DNA of 64,000 nt. Source: Plantago major (lineage: Eukaryota; Streptophyta; Magnoliopsida; Lamiales; Plantaginaceae). The stretch covers positions 17,422,566-17,486,565 of the forward strand of contig CM048839.1 of the NCBI GenBank assembly GCA_026545765.1, read 5' to 3'. Position 1 is the first letter of the stretch, and each line of letters starts with the position of its first letter. Of this stretch, positions 59,623 to 64,000 are shown piece by piece. Below the pieces are notes generated by a model. That model saw nothing but the letters and a program-made list of their open reading frames with translations. It had not been told where the DNA came from and made no database searches. The position numbers and the translations under genes were made by a program.

Positions 59623-60608
59623 ATGGATCCAAACTCAGGGCCATCTTTCTCCAAAATGATGACAACAGAAGACTTTACCCATCGATTAGTAAGTCAATAC
59701 AGTTAACTTTCCTGTAAGAAAATTACACATAGTAGCGTAACTATTAATGTTGAGCTGTTTTGTTTGTACAGCAATTGCCACCTGACTTTGTCATAAAACA
59801 CGAAGACACGCTCCGTCAAGAGTCCGAGCTGAAAACCATCTGTTCTGGACACACTTGGTTTGTGGAACTTGAGCAGATGACTAGCATTCAGGGGAAACCT
59901 TGTTACATTACCGCTGGATGGAGTGAGTTTGCTAAAGATGCCAGGCTGGAATTAGGTGAATCTGTGACTTTCTGGTACCATACCGATGATTCTACGTTCG
60001 ATGTTGCTGCGTATAAAATTGATGGTTCCCAAAAGAGGATATTGGAGAGTGATCCCCAGGTTGAATCTGACCCTGTTGATGACAATGATGATGATGATGC
60101 TGAGGACCAAGGTACCTTTCTTGATCAGTCAGTTTCTTCATAAATCCAGTAATTTTGTTATGGATGAAAATATTAAGGTTTTCATTTTGGAACATTTGAA
60201 TTATGTTGAGACATCTAGCTTATTTCTAGGATTTTGTTCTTGAAATATATAGATGGCGCTAGTGATGAACAGTTCTCGGGAAGTGAAGATTCAGAGACTC
60301 ATGATCAAACTCAAAGTGGAGATGAAAGTGAAGGCCAAGGTAGCTTTCTTGATCATCAGTTACTCCATATATCTAGCAATTTTATCATGTATGGAAAGTA
60401 TTAAGGTTTTAACTTAGGTGCACCATTTGAATTATATTGAGGCAGCAAAACTTATTTCTGTGATTTTGTTGTTGAAATAGATGGTGGGAGTGATGAATGC
60501 CTTGTGGAGAGTGACGATTCTGAGACGGATCTAAATCAGATTGATGCGGAATTTGATTACGATTTTCCTCACAAGTATGAAGCAGTTGTTAATAGACCTT
60601 CTGAACAA
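59623..60608 (+). CDS. B3-domain REM-type protein F, 5' half-copy
   Basis: Exons 59623-59688, 59772-60111, 60253-60339 and 60481-60608 join in frame to 207 residues. B3 domain 1 is intact (about 7-111: PSFSKMMTTEDF...LPPDFV...GWSEFAKDARLELGESVTFWY). Two acidic linker exons follow (DGASDEQFSGSEDSETHD; DGGSDECLVESDDSETD), then the first strand of domain 2 (FPHKYEAVVNRPSEQ). After the donor, intron sequence similar to gene E continues to about 60.8 kb and then stops; no exons for the rest of domain 2 or domain 3 exist before gene G. If the last intron is retained, translation ends at TGA 60681-60683 (231 residues). A truncated duplicate of E; it could act as a one-domain protein or be non-functional. 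Confidence 0.75.
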
Positions 60609-60683
60609 GTAAGTCCCAATATTAATCCATGTATCCTTACTTTGGATTATGTAAACACTTTTCTTCAAGTATTAATAATTTGA

Positions 60684-61793
60684 TTAAAAGAATGGAATAA
60701 GTAGATAACATGAGTAAACAGTGCTAGTCCTTTGAGCTATGATTTTGCATACTATATATTAGAATCTAGACTTAACGAAGAATAACAAAGAAGTTTTTTG
60801 TTTAAATCTAACTAAACATGAGTGGTCTCTGGAAGACGAAAACTGGACTGCGATATATATAACAAGATGTCTAAACTTGTTAATGAGCTGCTAGGAATTT
60901 TTTATGAGCAATAATATGTTTTCAATTGTTCAACTCAAAGATTTTTCACATAATTTTTCATTATCATTGTGTTTCTTAAACTCTTAAAACCCAGTATTGT
61001 AAGTAGCTTGTGTTGTGAGTTGGTTTGTCCTGAACTCTGCAACGCTAACTATGCATCAGTGTATGGCATTGCCTGTAATCCTTGTGATATTTTTCTGGTG
61101 AAAGTCTTTTCGATATGACAAAGACTTGACAAACGTCGAAGAATCCTTAGACACAATACTACAATTGGATGGGAGTTCCATAAATGGATAGAAGTCAAAA
61201 TTACTTTCTGCTCCAAATTTTACATTTTGGTGTAAATTTACTTCAACTCCTACCTACTGATATTATGGTATTGAAAGCAAGCTGCACCTGGTAAATTTGT
61301 ACTCTTGGTTGATTTATTTTGATCAAATTGTACTATTAATGTGCTTCTAGTCTCAATGAGATATCCCAAACCTAGATGGACTATATAATACATGAAATTA
61401 ATACAGATTAATGTTTTGTAAAAAAAATTGAAGTATCAAGCTAAGAAGAGCTAAATCCTCACAAGAACATGTAAAAAACTCAGTAAACTGAAAATCAAGC
61501 ATAAGAAGAACCTAATTTAATACAAAACCTACGCAAACTTTCATTATTCATTATATATTTATATGCATCAGCAGAAACTAACACTTGAAAGTTGAAACAC
61601 ATCATCCATTCTAAGCTAAAGCTATGTATTGAACAGAGTCAGAAACCAGTAATGCATAAATTTTGAAGTTAGCGTTTATTTGTCATAAAGAATTCCTCAC
61701 CTTCCACTCTCCACTTTATCACCACTGATACTACAGATCTCCAAGAAATTTACCAATCTTTCCTTCAGCAAATCAACACCTCAAACAGTGGGC
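60684..61793. other. F-G junction and gene G upstream
   Basis: Begins as the intron after the last F exon. Around 60.85-61.0 kb it changes to sequence resembling the region upstream of E and F (TTGTCATAAAGA, TTCCTCACCTTC, AGAAATTTACCA words). This is probably the duplication junction. No further exon found. Confidence 0.55.
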
Positions 61794-63140
61794 ATGGATC
61801 TGAATTCAAAGTCATCTTTTTTCCAAATCATGACAGAAGATGATTTCACTCATCGACTAGTAAGTCAATACATTTTACCTTCTTGTAAGGAAAGTAAAAA
61901 TAGGTGTGTAAGACCTTGATAACGTTTTCATTGTTTTGTTTGCACAGCAATTGCGACCTGACTTTGTTCAAATGCACACAAAAACGCTCTGTCAAGAGTC
62001 GGGGCTGAAAAACATATGTTCTGGACAATTGGGATGTGAAAATTGAGCAGCTGACTAGTATTGAGGGGGAACCTTGTTTACTTTACGAACGAATGGAGTG
62101 AGTTTGCTAGAGATGCCAGGCTGAAATTAGGTGAGTCTGTGATTTTCTGGTTCAATGAAGATGATTCGACTTTCGATGTTGCTGCTTATGAGATTGGTGG
62201 TTCACAAAAGAGGATATGGAAGAGTGATTACCAGGTTAAATTTGAGCCTGTTGACAACAATGCTGATGTTGAGGACCAAGGTAGTTTTCTTGATCAGTCA
62301 GTTTCTTCATATATCCAGCAATTTTGTCATGTATGAAAATATTAAGGTTTCAAACATTTGAATTATATTGGGACGTCAAGCTTATTTCTTGGATTTTGTT
62401 CTTGAAATAGATGGCGTCAGTGACGAACAGTTATTGGGAAGTGAAAATTCAGAGACTCATGATCAAACTCCAAGTGAAGCTCAAAGTGAGGACCAAGGTA
62501 GCTTTCTTGATCATTAGTTATTTGATAAATCCAGCAATTTTGTGATGTATGAAAAGCATTAAGGTTTTAACTCAGGTGCAACATTTGAATTATATTGAGA
62601 CAACAAGCTTATTTTTGTGATTTTATTCTTGAAACAGATGGCGCCAGTGATGAATTGTTATCGGGGAGTGAATATTCAGAGACTCATGATCAAACTCAAA
62701 GTGAGGACCAAGGTAGCTTTCTCATCATCAGTTACTTGATAAAACCAACAATTGTGTGATGTATGAAAAGAATTAAGGTTTTAACTCAGGTGTAACATTT
62801 CAATTATATTGAGACAACACGCTTATTTTTGTAATTTTATTCTTGAAACAGATGGCGCCGGTGATGATTTGTTATCGGGGAGTGAATATTCAGAGACTCG
62901 TGATCAAACTCAAAGTGAGGACCAAGGCAGCTTTCTCATCATCAGTTACTTTATAAAACCAGCATTTGTGTGATGTATGAAAAGAATTAAGGTTTTAACT
63001 CAGGTGTAACATTTGAATTATATTGAGACAGTACGCTTATTTTTGTGATTTTATTCTTGAAACAAATGGTGCCAGTGATGATTTGTTATCGGGGAGTGAA
63101 GATTCAGAGACTTGTTATCAAACTCAAAGTGAGGACCAAG
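61794..63140 (+). pseudogene. B3-domain REM-type gene G, broken copy of E
   Basis: Exon 1 (61794-61859) and the start of exon 2 (61948-62280) match gene E closely. Exon 2 has lost two bases in the CTGGACA(CA)CTTGGG region and gained one further on (CCTTGTTTACTTT), leaving a frameshift and an in-frame TGA at 62044-62046. Downstream linker exons at 62411-62497, 62638-62712, 62852-62926 and 63066-63140 keep the acidic coding pattern. The third of these has a GC instead of a GT donor (62927-62928), and the fourth has AA instead of AG at its acceptor (63064-63065). Exons for B3 domains 2 and 3 are absent. It would give at most B3 domain 1 broken in the middle. Confidence 0.85.
62411..63140 (+). 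repeat. Tandem exon-intron repeat in gene G
   Basis: Four copies of the acidic linker exon plus intron start at 62411, 62638, 62852 and 63066 (steps 227, 214 and 214). The pattern is the one in gene E, and the copies are closely similar to each other. Confidence 0.88.
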
Positions 63141-63422
63141 GTATGCTTGTGTCCTATTCGCTAATGTTATCTGAAATTTACAGTGTAAACATGTTATATG
63201 CGTCTCCGCCTTGCTTATGAACTAAATATTTAATTGAAAAATATACTTATTTTTATTTAAAAGAGAGATCATTACTTGTGTAGTTGTGTGTATAATAAAG
63301 AACTCTATAGGATGTGACAAATCAGAAGATCTTCTTTAAATGCATAAAATTGCTCTTGGTCATCCTTTCGTTTCCTACTCCTAGAAAAACCTCTGTTTCC
63401 AATTCACTCTGTACACTCAACC
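63141..63422. other. G-H spacer
   Basis: Short AT-rich spacer after the broken G copy. It holds the likely promoter of H. No other feature. Confidence 0.4.
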
Positions 63423-63952
63423 ATGGCCAGAAAACCCAAACCCAGACCAAGTTTCTTCAAGATCTTGATCAACAAGGGTTTCACTCGCCAACTAGTAAGT
63501 CAATTGATCAAAACTTCCATGGAATTTCAATCTTCAAATCGCAAAACTTCATTAATTTCTTGAAAAATGTCAATTATACTTGAGTTAATTTTAATCCCTT
63601 TGCATGCACTATTAACATTCTTTTGTACAGGAACTACCGCCTGCTTTTGTGACGAAATACGGAGGAATGTTACCCGCAAATATGAAGCTGAGAAGCAGCT
63701 CTGGCATAATGGGGCATGTGAAATTGGAGCAAACTGATGATCGGAAATTCGGCTTCACTAAGGGGTGGACCAAATTTGTGAAAGATCTTAGACTCATAGA
63801 TGGTGAATTACTCGTGTTCTGGTTTGATTCTGATCAATCCATGTTTGATGTCTCTGTTTTTGGCATAAATGGCTGCGAAAAGGAACTATTGGGCTTGGAT
63901 TCTAATGTCGAATTAGAGTATGATGATGATGATTTGATGTCAATTGATCAAG
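63423..63952 (+). CDS. B3-domain REM-type protein H, runs off the window
   Basis: Exon 1 (63423-63494) and exon 2 (63631-63952) join in frame to 131 residues plus one base (phase 1), and an intron begins at GTTAGC. They form one complete B3 domain 1 at about residues 9-115 (PSFFKILINKGFTRQL, ELPPAFVTKYGGML, GWTKFVKDLRLIDGELLVFWF) followed by the start of an acidic linker (EYDDDDLMSIDQ). Phases and lengths equal those of genes A and B, so further B3 exons are expected beyond base 64000. It is closer in style to A and B than to E-G. Confidence 0.88.
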
Positions 63953-64000
63953 GTTAGCTTTCATGCATTGATTATTCTGACGAATCCATGTTTTATATTC

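Overview
This is plant nuclear DNA, most likely from a core eudicot and possibly an asterid. It is AT-rich. Its genes have several exons with GT-AG introns, and the families present are plant-type: PPR, Dof, GDSL esterase, GH9 cellulase and B3/REM. The intergenic space is packed with plant transposons. I cannot name the species from the sequence.

Layout. 0-5.4 kb: a hAT-like MITE, a SINE, an intronless PLS/E-class PPR gene (+) and a Dof zinc-finger transcription factor (-). 5.4-16.8 kb: no supported gene. It holds Stowaway and PIF/Harbinger-type MITEs (one nested in another), a solo LTR with its 5-bp target duplication, a SINE-like fragment and a non-autonomous Mutator-like element. 16.8-18.4 kb: a five-exon GDSL esterase/lipase (-). 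19.6-23.8 kb: a repeat-rich candidate element with a 79+162-bp higher-order satellite, then an LTR element whose interior is only 106 bp. 24.56-30.63 kb: a complete Mutator-like element with 138-bp inverted repeats, a 10-bp target duplication, a six-exon MURA-type transposase (-) and a convergent second gene for a GRF zinc-finger/coiled-coil/membrane-anchor protein (+). 31.9-35.1 kb: a five-exon secreted GH9 endoglucanase (+). 35.4-37.3 kb: a decayed prolyl-oligopeptidase-like pseudogene (-). 38-42.4 kb: more MITEs, including a long fold-back element with four compensated palindromes.

42.5-64 kb: a tandem array of eight B3-domain (REM-type) genes, all on +, lettered A to H here. A and B have three B3 domains and the same six-exon plan. 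C is a compact two-domain gene. D has a stop codon at the end of its third exon. E has three B3 domains and an amplified acidic linker exon. F is a 5' half-copy, G is a pseudogene, and H runs off the right edge. The array shows recent unequal duplication: upstream and 3'-flanking sequences are copied along with the genes, and a phase 1-1 linker exon plus its intron (about 214 bp) has been tandemly amplified.

The host genes (PPR for organelle RNA, Dof for transcription, GDSL and GH9 in the secretory/cell-wall route) show no sign of acting as one pathway. The two coordinated units are the Mutator-like element, with two convergent genes likely driven from its inverted repeats, and the REM array, which behaves as a birth-and-death gene cluster.
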